Source: an uncultured Alphaproteobacteria bacterium
Lineage (GTDB): Bacteria > Pseudomonadota > Alphaproteobacteria > HIMB59 > GCA-002718135
Direction of reading: 5' to 3'
DNA: 64,000 nucleotides
NCBI GenBank assembly: GCA_902521315.1
Contig: CABYRH010000003.1
Location: forward strand, 62,001 to 126,000
The notes below the pieces were generated by a model that was not told the origin of the DNA, did not search any database, and saw only the letters and a list, made by a program, of their open reading frames with translations. Positions 11,117 to 21,255 of this stretch are shown piece after piece; position 1 is the stretch's first letter, and each line of letters starts with the position of its first letter. Both the position numbers and the translations under genes were made by a program.

Positions 11117-11851
11117 ATGAAAAATGTTGTAATTATACCTTCACGAATGGCCTCCACTAGACTGCCAGGCAAACCATTAATGCAGATAGATGGTATTCCA
11201 ATGATACAACGAGTATGGCAACAGGCAATTGCATCAAAAATTGGAGAAGTGTTTGTTGCTTGCTCAGAAATTGAAGTGCACGACTTAATTGTAAGTAATG
11301 GTGGCAAAGCTATTATGACAGATCCAGATCTCCCCTCTGGAACTGATAGAGTTCACTCCGCTTTTTTAAAGATAAAAAATAACAAAGACATTGATATAAT
11401 AATCAATCTACAAGGTGATATGCCTCTTATAAATCCAGAACATATTCTTAAAGTCATTGACCCAATAAAAAGAAATTTTACTATTGGCACACTCGCAACA
11501 AACTTAAATGATAATGAATTAAATAATCCCAATGTAACAAAAGTTGAAGTTGATTTTAAAAAAAATGAAATAGCTCAAGCGTTAAGTTTTTATAGAGAAG
11601 TTATGATAGAAAATAAAAATTTATACCATCATGTTGGTATCTATAGTTATACTCCAGATTCAATAAATACATTTATCAATCTACCTAAATCAAAAAATGA
11701 AATAGATCTAAGTTTAGAACAAATGAGAGCTATGGATTCTAACATACCAATTGGAGTTACGTATGTTCCTGAAGTTCCAATGAGTGTAGATACAAAAGAG
11801 GATTTAATAAATATTGAAACTAATATAAGAGAGCACAATGATAAAAGTTGA
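11117..11851 (+). CDS. kdsB: 3-deoxy-manno-octulosonate cytidylyltransferase
   Basis: IIPSRMASTRLPGKPL ... INLQGDMPLI. Confidence 0.93.
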   Translation: MKNVVIIPSRMASTRLPGKPLMQIDGIPMIQRVWQQAIASKIGEVFVACSEIEVHDLIVSNGGKAIMTDPDLPSGTDRVHSAFLKIKNNKDIDIIINLQGDMPLINPEHILKVIDPIKRNFTIGTLATNLNDNELNNPNVTKVEVDFKKNEIAQALSFYREVMIENKNLYHHVGIYSYTPDSINTFINLPKSKNEIDLSLEQMRAMDSNIPIGVTYVPEVPMSVDTKEDLINIETNIREHNDKS

Positions 11852-12680
11852 TAGTTTTTCATTTCAAGGTGTAAATGGTGCTTATAGTGAACAAGCTGGA
11901 AAAAATATTTTTCCAAACGCAACAAGTATACCGTGTGCAACTTTTGAAGATATGTTTGAACATGTTAGATCAGGAAATTCTGAAGCTGCAATGGTTCCAA
12001 TAGAAAACTCTCTTGCAGGAAGAGTAGCTGATACTCAAAGATTGATACCTGACTCTGATTTAAAAATAACTTATGAATATTTTCATGAAGTAAATCATAA
12101 CTTACTTGGAATTAGAGGTGCTAAAATCTCAGATATTAAAAGAATAAGAAGTCATGAACAGGGAATTGCCCAATGTCGAAACAAAATTTTAAAATTAGAT
12201 AAGCAAATGATTGTTGAAGCTGATACAGCCGGATCCGCTAAATTAATTTCAGATTTAAATAATATTCAAGATGGAGCTATAGCATCTGAACTTGCTGCTA
12301 ATATATATGATCTAGATATATTGGAAAAAAATTTCCAAGATAATCAAAATAACGTAACTCGATTTCTTGTTATGCAAAAAAAATTATTAGATATAAATCC
12401 AGAAATAAAGGATATCCTTACAACATTAGTATTTACAGTTAGAAGTATTCCAGCAGTTTTGTACAAATGTCTTGGTGGATTTGCTAGTAATGGTGTTAAT
12501 ATAACTAAGCTTGAGAGTTACATTCACCCACAGGGTTTTGATGTTGCACAATTTTATATAGATTTTGAGGGACATCCTGAAAATACATCTGTAAAATTAG
12601 CATTAGAAGAGATGAAATTTTTTTGTAAGAAGATAGAAATCCTTGGAGTATATGAGAAATCCTCATTCAGGAAAAAATAG
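11838..12680 (+). CDS. pheA: Prephenate dehydratase
   Basis: FQGVNGAYSEQAG, VPIENSLAGRV, C-terminal ACT domain ESYIHP. Confidence 0.92.
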   Translation: MIKVDSFSFQGVNGAYSEQAGKNIFPNATSIPCATFEDMFEHVRSGNSEAAMVPIENSLAGRVADTQRLIPDSDLKITYEYFHEVNHNLLGIRGAKISDIKRIRSHEQGIAQCRNKILKLDKQMIVEADTAGSAKLISDLNNIQDGAIASELAANIYDLDILEKNFQDNQNNVTRFLVMQKKLLDINPEIKDILTTLVFTVRSIPAVLYKCLGGFASNGVNITKLESYIHPQGFDVAQFYIDFEGHPENTSVKLALEEMKFFCKKIEILGVYEKSSFRKK

Positions 12681-12734
12681 GATTTTTTAAAAAGTCTATT
12701 TATATTTTATTTACATTAATGTTATATTGCTACA

Positions 12735-12822
12735 GGGAGGATTGAGGGCAAATAAATTGCTAATCCAGTCAGATCTGAAAAGAAGCAGCTGTAACAATCT
12801 TGTTTGGGTCTCAACTCCTTCC
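12735..12822 (+). ncRNA. ffs: Signal recognition particle RNA (4.5S, small bacterial type)
   Basis: Apical CAGATCTGAAAAGAAGCAGC matches the conserved SRP domain IV pattern (CAGGTCCGGAAGGAAGCAGC); terminal helix GGGAGGATTGAG / CTCAACTCCTTCC folds by hand; located upstream of dnaX; TATATT -10-like box at 12723-12728. Confidence 0.88.
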
Positions 12823-12832
12823 ATTAATTATA

Positions 12833-14521
12833 ATGACAGAAGAAAAAAAATATAAAGTTTTAGCTAGAAAATATAGACCACAAAAATTTGAAGATTTAAT
12901 TGGTCAAGAATTATTAGTAAGAATTCTATCAAACGCTATCAATAATGATCGGCTAGCTCATGCATATATTCTAACAGGTGTCAGAGGTGTTGGAAAAACC
13001 ACCACTGCTAGACTTATAGCTATGAGTATTAATTGTAAGAACAGAGATAAAAAAAATTGTGAACCATGTGGAAATTGTGATTCATGCAAATCAACAACTT
13101 CGGACAGTAATCTTGATGTTATTGAGATTGATGCAGCTTCTAATACTGGTGTTGATGACATTAGAGAAATAATTGATAATGTAAAATATAAACCTGTTAT
13201 AGGTGATTATAAAATATTTATAATTGATGAAGTTCATATGCTTTCAAAAAGCGCATTCAATGCTCTGCTTAAAACTTTAGAAGAACCACCAGAACATGTT
13301 AAATTTATTTTTGCTACAACAGAAATTAAAAAAGTACCAATAACTGTTTTATCAAGGTGTCAGAGATTTGATTTACATAGAATAGAAAATAAAATTTTAT
13401 CAGATCATTTATTAAAAATTTCCAAACTAGAAAATATTGATATAGATTTAGATGCTATCTCTTTACTTGTCAGATCGGCAGATGGATCTGTAAGAGATGG
13501 TCTTAGCTTATTAGATCAAGCAATAACTAGTCCAAATGAAAAAGTTGACTCGCAAACTGTAATAAGCATGTTGGGATTAGCTGATAGAGAAAAAATATTT
13601 AACTTAATTGAAGTTATTTTAGAAGGAGATGCCCTTGGTGCAATTAATAGGTATAAAGAGTTGTATGATTTAGGAGCAGATATAGCAATGGTATTTGATG
13701 AACTATTAAACGTAGTACATTTCCTTGTTCAAATAAAGATAGCACCAGATTTAAAAGATGACATTTATATTCCTGAATTTGAAAGAAATAAAGGAGCTGA
13801 ATTGTCATCAAAATTGACATTAAATAATCTGAATATTATATGGCAAATTTTATTCAAAGGTTATCAAGAATTACAAAATAGCTCTCATTTATATCAACAC
13901 GGAGAAATGATTATTTTAAGAATTATTTATTTACATGATGGTCCAAGCCCTGAAGATCTAATTAAAAAATTGGACAAAGAATTAGTAAAAAAAGAACCCT
14001 TAGAAAAAAATCTTGAACTACAAAATGAATCTAATGAAAGTAATAAAGTTTTAAACTTTAACGAAAATAAAAAAGAAATTTCACCAAAAGAAAATGTAAA
14101 TATAATACATGTTCAAGACTTCAGACATTTTGTTGATATATTTTTTAAAAATAGAGAAGGACTGCTCCACACTAAGTTGTACAATGATGTGCAGTTAGTC
14201 TCTTTTAAAGAAGGAGAAGTTACCTTAAATACATCTAAAATTAATGATACTGGCTTCAATAGAACTGTTGCGAAATTAATCTCTAAATGGACAGGAAGAA
14301 TATGGCAGATACATTCATCTACAAGCAATCTTGGAAAAAGTTTGCATGATGAAGATATTATCAGCCAACAAAAAGAAATTGAAATAATGAAAAATCATCC
14401 AGAAGTAAAAAAAATATTAAAAGAATTTCCTGAAAGTAAAATTCACGCTATTACAGAGCTAGGTGAAATAAATGATAATGGCGCAGATATAAATAAAACA
14501 AAGATGAAAAAGGAGAAATAA
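12833..14521 (+). CDS. dnaX: DNA polymerase III subunits gamma/tau
   Basis: VLARKYRPQKFEDLIGQ, GVRGVGKTTTARL; start moved from 12800 to ATG 12833 because the upstream start lies inside the SRP RNA. Confidence 0.93.
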   Translation: MTEEKKYKVLARKYRPQKFEDLIGQELLVRILSNAINNDRLAHAYILTGVRGVGKTTTARLIAMSINCKNRDKKNCEPCGNCDSCKSTTSDSNLDVIEIDAASNTGVDDIREIIDNVKYKPVIGDYKIFIIDEVHMLSKSAFNALLKTLEEPPEHVKFIFATTEIKKVPITVLSRCQRFDLHRIENKILSDHLLKISKLENIDIDLDAISLLVRSADGSVRDGLSLLDQAITSPNEKVDSQTVISMLGLADREKIFNLIEVILEGDALGAINRYKELYDLGADIAMVFDELLNVVHFLVQIKIAPDLKDDIYIPEFERNKGAELSSKLTLNNLNIIWQILFKGYQELQNSSHLYQHGEMIILRIIYLHDGPSPEDLIKKLDKELVKKEPLEKNLELQNESNESNKVLNFNENKKEISPKENVNIIHVQDFRHFVDIFFKNREGLLHTKLYNDVQLVSFKEGEVTLNTSKINDTGFNRTVAKLISKWTGRIWQIHSSTSNLGKSLHDEDIISQQKEIEIMKNHPEVKKILKEFPESKIHAITELGEINDNGADINKTKMKKEK

Positions 14522-14844
14522 TGGTTAATTTAGGTAATATGATGAAGCAAGCTCAACAGTTGCAAAAAAAAATGGCTGAAGCACAGAATAAATTAAATGA
14601 TATTGAAGTTGAGGGTACTTCTGGAGGAGGTCTTATTAAAGTAACAGCAACAGCAAAAGGTATATTTAAAAGAATTTCAATTAATGATAGCTTGATCAAA
14701 CAGGAGGAGAAAGAAATACTTGAAGATCTGATTGTCGCTGCAATAAATGATGCCAAAGAAAAAGGAGAGGCTGCAGCTCAAGAAGAAATGAAAAATCTTA
14801 CAGGTGGCCTACCATTACCTCCAGGAATGAAACTTCCTTTTTAA
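14521..14844 (+). CDS. ybaB: YbaB/EbfC family nucleoid-associated protein
   Basis: NLGNMMKQAQQLQKKM; dnaX-ybaB-recR order. Confidence 0.92.
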   Translation: MVNLGNMMKQAQQLQKKMAEAQNKLNDIEVEGTSGGGLIKVTATAKGIFKRISINDSLIKQEEKEILEDLIVAAINDAKEKGEAAAQEEMKNLTGGLPLPPGMKLPF

Positions 14845-14846
14845 AA

Positions 14847-15446
14847 ATGGAGCAATCCCCAATAGATAAATTAATAAACGATATTTCAAAACTTCCAGGA
14901 TTAGGAAGAAGGTCAGCTCAAAGAATTGCTCTTTTTTTATTAAAAAATAAAGATAAAAATTTATCCCCTTTAATTGAGAGTTTAAATTTATCTTATAATA
15001 AAATTATTGAGTGCTCAGAATGTGGAAATATAGATATGATAAACCCATGCAATATTTGCGCAAATTCTAAAAGGGATAAATCAACTATTTGTGTCGTTGA
15101 GGATGTATCAGATTTGTGGACATTAGAAAAAGTAGGATTTTATCGAGGTCTCTATAATGTACTAGGTGGCTCGTTATCAGCAATTCAAGGTATAGGAACT
15201 GATGAATTGAAAATAGAACATCTACTAAAGAGGATTGAAACAAACAATGTTAAAGAAATTATTCTTGCCTTAAGTACAACTATGGAAGGACAAACAACAT
15301 CTTTTGTTATTGCAGATAAATTGGAAAAATTTAAAGATTTAAATGTAACAAGACTAGCACAAGGTATCCCTATGGATGGAGAAGTACACTACTTAGATGA
15401 AAACACATTAAATACAGCATTCCAATCTAGAAAAAAAATCACATAA
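14847..15446 (+). CDS. recR: Recombination mediator RecR
   Basis: LPGLGRRSAQRIA, CxxC zinc finger, Toprim VVEDVSDL. Confidence 0.93.
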   Translation: MEQSPIDKLINDISKLPGLGRRSAQRIALFLLKNKDKNLSPLIESLNLSYNKIIECSECGNIDMINPCNICANSKRDKSTICVVEDVSDLWTLEKVGFYRGLYNVLGGSLSAIQGIGTDELKIEHLLKRIETNNVKEIILALSTTMEGQTTSFVIADKLEKFKDLNVTRLAQGIPMDGEVHYLDENTLNTAFQSRKKIT

Positions 15447-15451
15447 ATAAA

Positions 15452-15961
15452 ATGGATAAATTACTTTACGTACCAAATCCACTATTACGCCAAAAAGCAG
15501 ATAAAATTCAGTCTGTTGGAATTAAGGAAAAAAAAATTGCCAAAAAAATGATGCAAATAATGATAAAAGCACCAGGTGTAGGTTTAGCAGCAAATCAAAT
15601 TGGAATTCTAAAACAAATAGTGACTATATTTTTTGTAGATCAAAAGACTAAAAAAGAAACACAATATACATTATTTAACCCAAATATTGTTTCATACTCT
15701 CAAGAAAAAATTGTCATGGAAGAGGGTTGTTTATCTCTTCCTGAACAATTTGCAGAAATTGAGAGACCTCAAAATATAGTAGTCGAGTACTTAGATGAAA
15801 ATAACAAACAAATAACAAAAGAAGTTAGCGGAGTGGAATCAAGAATTTTACAACATGAGATTGATCATCTTTCTGGAAAGTTATTTGTAGATTATCTTTC
15901 TTCATTAAAAAGGAATATAATGATCAAAAAAGTACAAAAATTTTTAAAAAACAAAAAATAA
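15452..15961 (+). CDS. def: Peptide deformylase
   Basis: GVGLAANQIG, EEGCLSLP, HEIDHL. Confidence 0.94.
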   Translation: MDKLLYVPNPLLRQKADKIQSVGIKEKKIAKKMMQIMIKAPGVGLAANQIGILKQIVTIFFVDQKTKKETQYTLFNPNIVSYSQEKIVMEEGCLSLPEQFAEIERPQNIVVEYLDENNKQITKEVSGVESRILQHEIDHLSGKLFVDYLSSLKRNIMIKKVQKFLKNKK

Positions 15962-16884
15962 TGAATAATAAAAAAATAATTTTTATGGGCTCGCCTAAAA
16001 TAGCTTCTGACTATCTTGAGGCTTTAATTGAAAGTAATTTCATAATTTCTGCAGTATTTTCACAACCTCCAAAAAAGAAATCTAGAGGAATGAAAATAAT
16101 TGAATCGGAAGTCCATCAAATTGCACGTAAGAACAAAATTGAGGTTTTTTGTCCAAATACGTTTGATAAAGATACTATTGAGACAGTGAAAAAATTAAAT
16201 CCTGATTTAATTATTGTCATGGCATACGGTAAAATATTGCCAAAAGATATTTTAGATTTACCACCATTTGGTTGTATCAATATCCATGTCTCTTTATTGC
16301 CTAGATGGAGGGGTGCAGCTCCAATAGAACATTCTTTAATGAGTGGTGATAAAGAGACGGGTATATCAATAATACAACTAATTGAAAAATTAGATGCTGG
16401 ACCAATTATTAAGCAAAAAAAAGTAGATATAGAAGATGATTGTAATAAAAATGAATTAAGTCAAAAATTAACAGAAGTTGGAATCAAATTATTAGTGGAA
16501 ACTATTCCTCTTATATTTGATAAAAAAATTTCTTATTCTGATCAGGATGATAATGATGCAACATATGCAAATAAAATTTCATCATTAAACAGAAAAATTA
16601 ATTTTAATAAATCTGTAAATGAAGTTTTAAATCTTATAAGAGCACATTCACCTAAACCTGGTGCTTGGTTTACTATACAAAATGAAAGAATTAAAATCAT
16701 TAAAGCAAGAAAATCAAACTCTAATGGCAATGCATCGACAATTCTTAATGAGACCTTTGATATTGGGTGCAATGATGGAAGTATTGAGCCACTAATTTTA
16801 CAAAGAGAAGGCAAAAATGCTATCTCTAAAAATGATTTTCTTCGGGGATATAGTTTTAAGGTTAATGAAGTAATAAATGCCTAA
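15961..16884 (+). CDS. fmt: Methionyl-tRNA formyltransferase
   Basis: FMGSPKIASDYLEAL, HVSLLPRWRGAAPI. Confidence 0.93.
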   Translation: MNNKKIIFMGSPKIASDYLEALIESNFIISAVFSQPPKKKSRGMKIIESEVHQIARKNKIEVFCPNTFDKDTIETVKKLNPDLIIVMAYGKILPKDILDLPPFGCINIHVSLLPRWRGAAPIEHSLMSGDKETGISIIQLIEKLDAGPIIKQKKVDIEDDCNKNELSQKLTEVGIKLLVETIPLIFDKKISYSDQDDNDATYANKISSLNRKINFNKSVNEVLNLIRAHSPKPGAWFTIQNERIKIIKARKSNSNGNASTILNETFDIGCNDGSIEPLILQREGKNAISKNDFLRGYSFKVNEVINA

Positions 16885-17611
16885 CTACAAAATAACATTA
16901 GAATATGATGGAACTAATTATGTTGGTTGGCAACGTCAAGAAAATGGTCCTTCTGTTCAACAATTGGTTGAAGAGGCAATAGAAAAACTATCAAAACGAA
17001 AAATAACACTTTTTGGAGCTGGTCGAACAGATGCAGGCGTTCATGCAAGAGGACAAGTAGCTAATTTTGAATTAGAGCAACATTTTGATACTGATACTAT
17101 TAGAGATGGCATTAATCATTATCTAAGACCCCAACCCATATCTATTTTACATGCTGAAGAAGTAGATAAAGATTTTAATTCTAGATTTTCCGCAAAATTG
17201 AGATGGTATGAATACAAGATCTTAAATAGAAGATCACCAATTACGTTAGAGCAAAACAAAGTTTGGTGTGTACATAAAAAAATAGATGCTGAAAAGATAA
17301 TAAAACAATCACAACAATTTATAGGTAAATTTGATTTGTCTGCTTTTAGGTCAATAAATTGCCAATCGAAATCACCAATTAAATCTATTAATTCACTGGA
17401 TATAAATATTAATTATGATGAAATAAATATTTTAATATCAGCTAAATCCTTTTTACATTCTCAAGTTAGAATCATGGTCGGTACACTGGTTGATATAGGA
17501 CTTAGTAAAATAGAAAAATCTATTTCAGAAATTATTCAATCCAAAAAAAGAGAATATGCTGGAGTTACTGCGCCACCTGAAGGATTATATTTATTGAAAA
17601 TAGATTATTAA
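16877..17611 (+). CDS. truA: tRNA pseudouridine(38-40) synthase
   Basis: YDGTNYVGWQRQ, GAGRTDAGVHA. Confidence 0.94.
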   Translation: MPNYKITLEYDGTNYVGWQRQENGPSVQQLVEEAIEKLSKRKITLFGAGRTDAGVHARGQVANFELEQHFDTDTIRDGINHYLRPQPISILHAEEVDKDFNSRFSAKLRWYEYKILNRRSPITLEQNKVWCVHKKIDAEKIIKQSQQFIGKFDLSAFRSINCQSKSPIKSINSLDININYDEINILISAKSFLHSQVRIMVGTLVDIGLSKIEKSISEIIQSKKREYAGVTAPPEGLYLLKIDY

Positions 17612-18171
17612 TAAAAGCCGATTTCTGATAAACAAATATCTGCTTGAAAATCTTTAAATCCAGCAACTAGCCCTAATGTCTTGATATTCTGGCCAACTAA
17701 TTTTTTAGGCTGATAAGCATTTGATTTTTTAAATTCACTAAAGGGTGCTTTTATTACTGTCCACTCAGAATTAGTTTTGAAACTATACTTATAATATTGC
17801 CATGGAGCTACTGTTAAAGCAGTTCTTACATGAATTGAATACTCTTCATTATTACCAAACACTTTAAAATAAACACCCTCAAACTCTTCTGTTGATATTG
17901 AGGGCTTTAATTGATTTCTTATTTGAATAAAGCCACCGTTATTTTCAGTCGTGACATCCCCTGTCATATGATAACAATTAACATTATTAACTTTTGATAT
18001 GATCGCTTTACCTTGAGATAACCCACCCATTACTCCATCAGTAAAAAAAGCCCAATTTTGACCTTGAGAAGAAATTCCGGGTGTTTCTAATTTATCAAGT
18101 ATCATTTTATTCTGAGATTGAAGATTGAATGAAAAAAATAAAATAAAAACAAAAATTATTAAACTTTTCAA
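17608..18171 (-). CDS. Secreted CIA30-family (NDUFAF1-like) protein
   Basis: Signal peptide; FFTDGVMGGLSQGKA and WTVIKAPFSEFK characteristic of CIA30. Confidence 0.7.
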   Translation of the reverse strand: MKSLIIFVFILFFSFNLQSQNKMILDKLETPGISSQGQNWAFFTDGVMGGLSQGKAIISKVNNVNCYHMTGDVTTENNGGFIQIRNQLKPSISTEEFEGVYFKVFGNNEEYSIHVRTALTVAPWQYYKYSFKTNSEWTVIKAPFSEFKKSNAYQPKKLVGQNIKTLGLVAGFKDFQADICLSEIGFY

Positions 18172-18440
18172 TTTTTACGATTTTCTGCTAATTTTTTTTT
18201 GATAAGAGATAAGCCTGTTTCAACTTTGGATTTATACGATTCTTCAAATGCTTTTAACTGCCAATCTGAAAATCTAGATTTTAGTTCAGATAAATTATTT
18301 TGTTTCCATTCATTTGAAGTATTTTCATCTTTCCAAATATCTTTCTCTTCATTAGTTCTTCCACAGCCATAGCAATACCCTGAGATTGGGTCAGTTTTAC
18401 ATACGCTAATGCAAGGTGAAGTTACTTTGTTCTGTTCCAT
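18168..18440 (-). CDS. DUF1289-family Cys-rich protein
   Basis: SPCISVCKTDPISGYCYGCGRT; more likely start MEQNK at 18440. Confidence 0.82.
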   Translation of the reverse strand: MEQNKVTSPCISVCKTDPISGYCYGCGRTNEEKDIWKDENTSNEWKQNNLSELKSRFSDWQLKAFEESYKSKVETGLSLIKKKLAENRKN

Positions 18441-18501
18441 GATGATATACATATATTTTTTTTTAGTTTATTCCATTAAAACGATGTAAAACTTTAAAAT
18501 T

Positions 18502-19467
18502 ATGACTGATTTTAGCTATTTAAATGTTGATAATGCTTATAAATTAATCAATCAAAAGGTAACAAAAACTCCTTTGGTAACTAATGATTATATAAATAAT
18601 CTTCTAGAAGCTGAAATTTATTTTAAACTTGAAAATTTACAAAATACTGGATCATTTAAACTACGGGGAGCTACACATAAAATTACAAAATTAATAGAAA
18701 ATATAAAAAACTCAGGTGTAGTAGCATATTCATCAGGAAATCATGCACAAGCTGTGGCTTATGCATCCATGATTAATAGCATTAGTGCAAAGATAATAAT
18801 GCCTAAAACTGCACCTCAAATAAAAATTGAAAATACAAAAAAATATGGAGCAGAGGTAATATTATATGACACTTACTTTCAAAGTAGAGAAGAGATAGGA
18901 AATGAAATTCAAAAGAAGGATAAGAGAGCTTTAATTAAACCCTATGATGATGAAGATATAATTGCTGGTCAGGGAACTGCAGCTATTGAAATTGTAAATG
19001 ATTTGAAAGAGCAATCAATTGAACCTGATCTGTATTTATGTTGTTGTGGAGGCGGTGGTCTTATTGCAGGAACATCAACATACTTAAAACATATTTATCC
19101 AAATATAAAATCATATTCTGTAGAGCCTCAAGAATTTGATGACACAAAAAGATCTTTAGAAGCTGGTAAACTTATAGAAAATAAAAAAAATGCTAAATCT
19201 TTTTGTGATGCATTATTGGCACCACAACCTGGTAATATAACTTTTCAAATTAATTCAAATAATCTTGAAGGAGGACTAAGTGTTTCTGATGAAGAAGTAA
19301 CAAAAACTATAATTTTGCTAGCCGAACAACTTAAAATAGTTGTGGAGCCAGGAGGAGCAGTTGCAGCTGCAGCAGCATTAAATAATAAAATTGATGTTAA
19401 AAATAAAAAAATTATAGTTATGATTTCTGGTGGCAATATCGATCTAAGTTTATTTAATAAGTTATAA
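18502..19467 (+). CDS. PLP-dependent threonine dehydratase / serine racemase family
   Basis: KLENLQNTGSFKLRGA, SSGNHAQAVA, CGGGGLIAG. Confidence 0.85.
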   Translation: MTDFSYLNVDNAYKLINQKVTKTPLVTNDYINNLLEAEIYFKLENLQNTGSFKLRGATHKITKLIENIKNSGVVAYSSGNHAQAVAYASMINSISAKIIMPKTAPQIKIENTKKYGAEVILYDTYFQSREEIGNEIQKKDKRALIKPYDDEDIIAGQGTAAIEIVNDLKEQSIEPDLYLCCCGGGGLIAGTSTYLKHIYPNIKSYSVEPQEFDDTKRSLEAGKLIENKKNAKSFCDALLAPQPGNITFQINSNNLEGGLSVSDEEVTKTIILLAEQLKIVVEPGGAVAAAAALNNKIDVKNKKIIVMISGGNIDLSLFNKL

Positions 19468-21230
19468 TGAATCAATCAAATTTAAAAAAATTACAAAATC
19501 TATTAAAAGATAAAGATATCGATATTTTTGTCATTAATAGAAGTGATGAATATTTAAATGAGTATATTTCCCCAAATGCAGAAAGATTAAATTTTATAAC
19601 AAACTTTTCTGGCTCAGCAGGAAGAGCAATTATAACACCAACAGATGCCTTCTTGTATGTTGATGGACGATATACTTTTCAAGCGAATACTCAAATTAAT
19701 TCCAAAGAGATTCAGGCAAAACATTTAAATAGCTTTTGGACAGATTTAGAAAAAATTTTATTAGAAGAAAAATATAAAATTGCATTAGATCCAACTCTTC
19801 ATTCAATTATAGAAGTTGAAAAAGTGGAAAAAATGTTAAAGAATTCAACATCTCAACTCCAACTAATAGATAAAAATTTTGTTGATTTAATATGGGAAAA
19901 TCAACCAAAAACTCAGTATACAGATATATTTGATCACCCAACAAGTTTTGCTGGTCAGGCCAGAAGTGAAAAATTAGATATTTTAAAAAAATTTTTAGAT
20001 CAAAATGAAATTCATCATTATTTTGTTTCTGGGCTTGATAATATTGCTTGGCTATTAAATTTAAGAGCAGATGATATAAAATATACACCGCTGCTTTATT
20101 CTTATCTTCTAATTTCAAAAAATAATAAACACTCTTTGTATATTCATGAGTCTTCAATGCCCAAAATTCTAAAAAAAGAAATCCAAACACTAATAAATAT
20201 TAATAATATTGAAAATATCGGATCAATTTTTAATAACATTAATTCATCCGAATCAATTGGTTTAGATTTTAATTCCACTACTTTTTATTTTTTAGATCTT
20301 TTAAGAAAACAAAAAATAAATACTAAAAATATAGCAAATCCATGTATTTTGTTAAAAGCTATCAAAAATGAAACTGAACTTGATGGGGCAAAAAAAGCAC
20401 ATATAAGAGATGGTGTTAGTATTACCAAATATATTTATTGGTTAAAAAATATCATGGATCCTAAATCAAATGATGAAATAAGTGTTGCACATCATTTAGA
20501 AAATCTGCGAAGTAAAAATGAATTATTTCATTCTCTATCTTTTGATACAATATCAGCAATTGATCAAAATGCAGCCCTTCCTCATTACCGTGTCACTGAA
20601 GAAGGAAAATCATCTTTCTCAGATAATAATATTTATCTTGTTGACTCAGGAGGGCAATATTTTGATGGAACAACCGATATAACAAGAACTATAATTTTAG
20701 GTGAAGCAACAACAGAACAAAAAGATAGATTTACAAGAGTTCTTAAAGGTCATATTGCATTATCAAATCATGTTTTTGAAAAGGGAACAAAAGGAACTGA
20801 TATTGATTATCTAGCAAGAAAAAGTCTACAAGAAATTAATTTAGATTATAATCATGGTACCGGTCACGGTATAGGAAGTTTTTTGAGTGTCCATGAAGCT
20901 CCACAACGTATTGCAAAAAAATCAATGTTTGATAGCGTTGAGTTGCTTCCAGGAATGATTTTATCCAATGAACCTGGATACTATAAAGAAAATGAATATG
21001 GTATAAGAACAGAAAATTTAGTCGTGATAAAAGAGAATAATGATAAGAAATTATATTTTGAAAACATCTCGTGGTGTCCAATAGATTTGGATCTCATTGA
21101 GAGTAGCATGCTTGATCAAATTGAAATACATTGGCTAAATAAATATCATAGAAAGGTGTATGAAAAATTACACACGCACCTTGATAATAAAGAAAGAGAT
21201 TGGCTTAAAAAGGTAACTTCTGAAGTTTAG
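19467..21230 (+). CDS. Aminopeptidase P family (M24B)
   Basis: VDSGGQYFDGTTDITRT, GTGHGIGSFLSVHE, EPGYY. Confidence 0.9.
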   Translation: MNQSNLKKLQNLLKDKDIDIFVINRSDEYLNEYISPNAERLNFITNFSGSAGRAIITPTDAFLYVDGRYTFQANTQINSKEIQAKHLNSFWTDLEKILLEEKYKIALDPTLHSIIEVEKVEKMLKNSTSQLQLIDKNFVDLIWENQPKTQYTDIFDHPTSFAGQARSEKLDILKKFLDQNEIHHYFVSGLDNIAWLLNLRADDIKYTPLLYSYLLISKNNKHSLYIHESSMPKILKKEIQTLININNIENIGSIFNNINSSESIGLDFNSTTFYFLDLLRKQKINTKNIANPCILLKAIKNETELDGAKKAHIRDGVSITKYIYWLKNIMDPKSNDEISVAHHLENLRSKNELFHSLSFDTISAIDQNAALPHYRVTEEGKSSFSDNNIYLVDSGGQYFDGTTDITRTIILGEATTEQKDRFTRVLKGHIALSNHVFEKGTKGTDIDYLARKSLQEINLDYNHGTGHGIGSFLSVHEAPQRIAKKSMFDSVELLPGMILSNEPGYYKENEYGIRTENLVVIKENNDKKLYFENISWCPIDLDLIESSMLDQIEIHWLNKYHRKVYEKLHTHLDNKERDWLKKVTSEV

Positions 21231-21233
21231 TTA

Positions 21234-21255
21234 AAGCCGCCAATTATGCGGCTTT
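21234..21255 (+). terminator. Putative intrinsic terminator
   Basis: AGCCGC-CAATTAT-GCGGCT followed by TTCTT just after the aminopeptidase stop. Confidence 0.55.

Noticed and set aside
10480-11307. 275-aa start for the cytochrome c ORF
   Set aside because: The N-terminal 94 aa is antisense to kdsB and the intergenic gap; a genuine membrane-anchor start exists at 11025.
12800-12832. N-terminal extension MFGSQLLPLII of dnaX
   Set aside because: Lies inside the SRP RNA 3' helix; normal DnaX N-terminus begins at 12833.
19807-20190. 127-aa antisense ORF in the aminopeptidase gene
   Set aside because: No recognisable motifs, wholly antisense to a well-supported M24 gene; same for other 60-100 aa antisense ORFs in the track.
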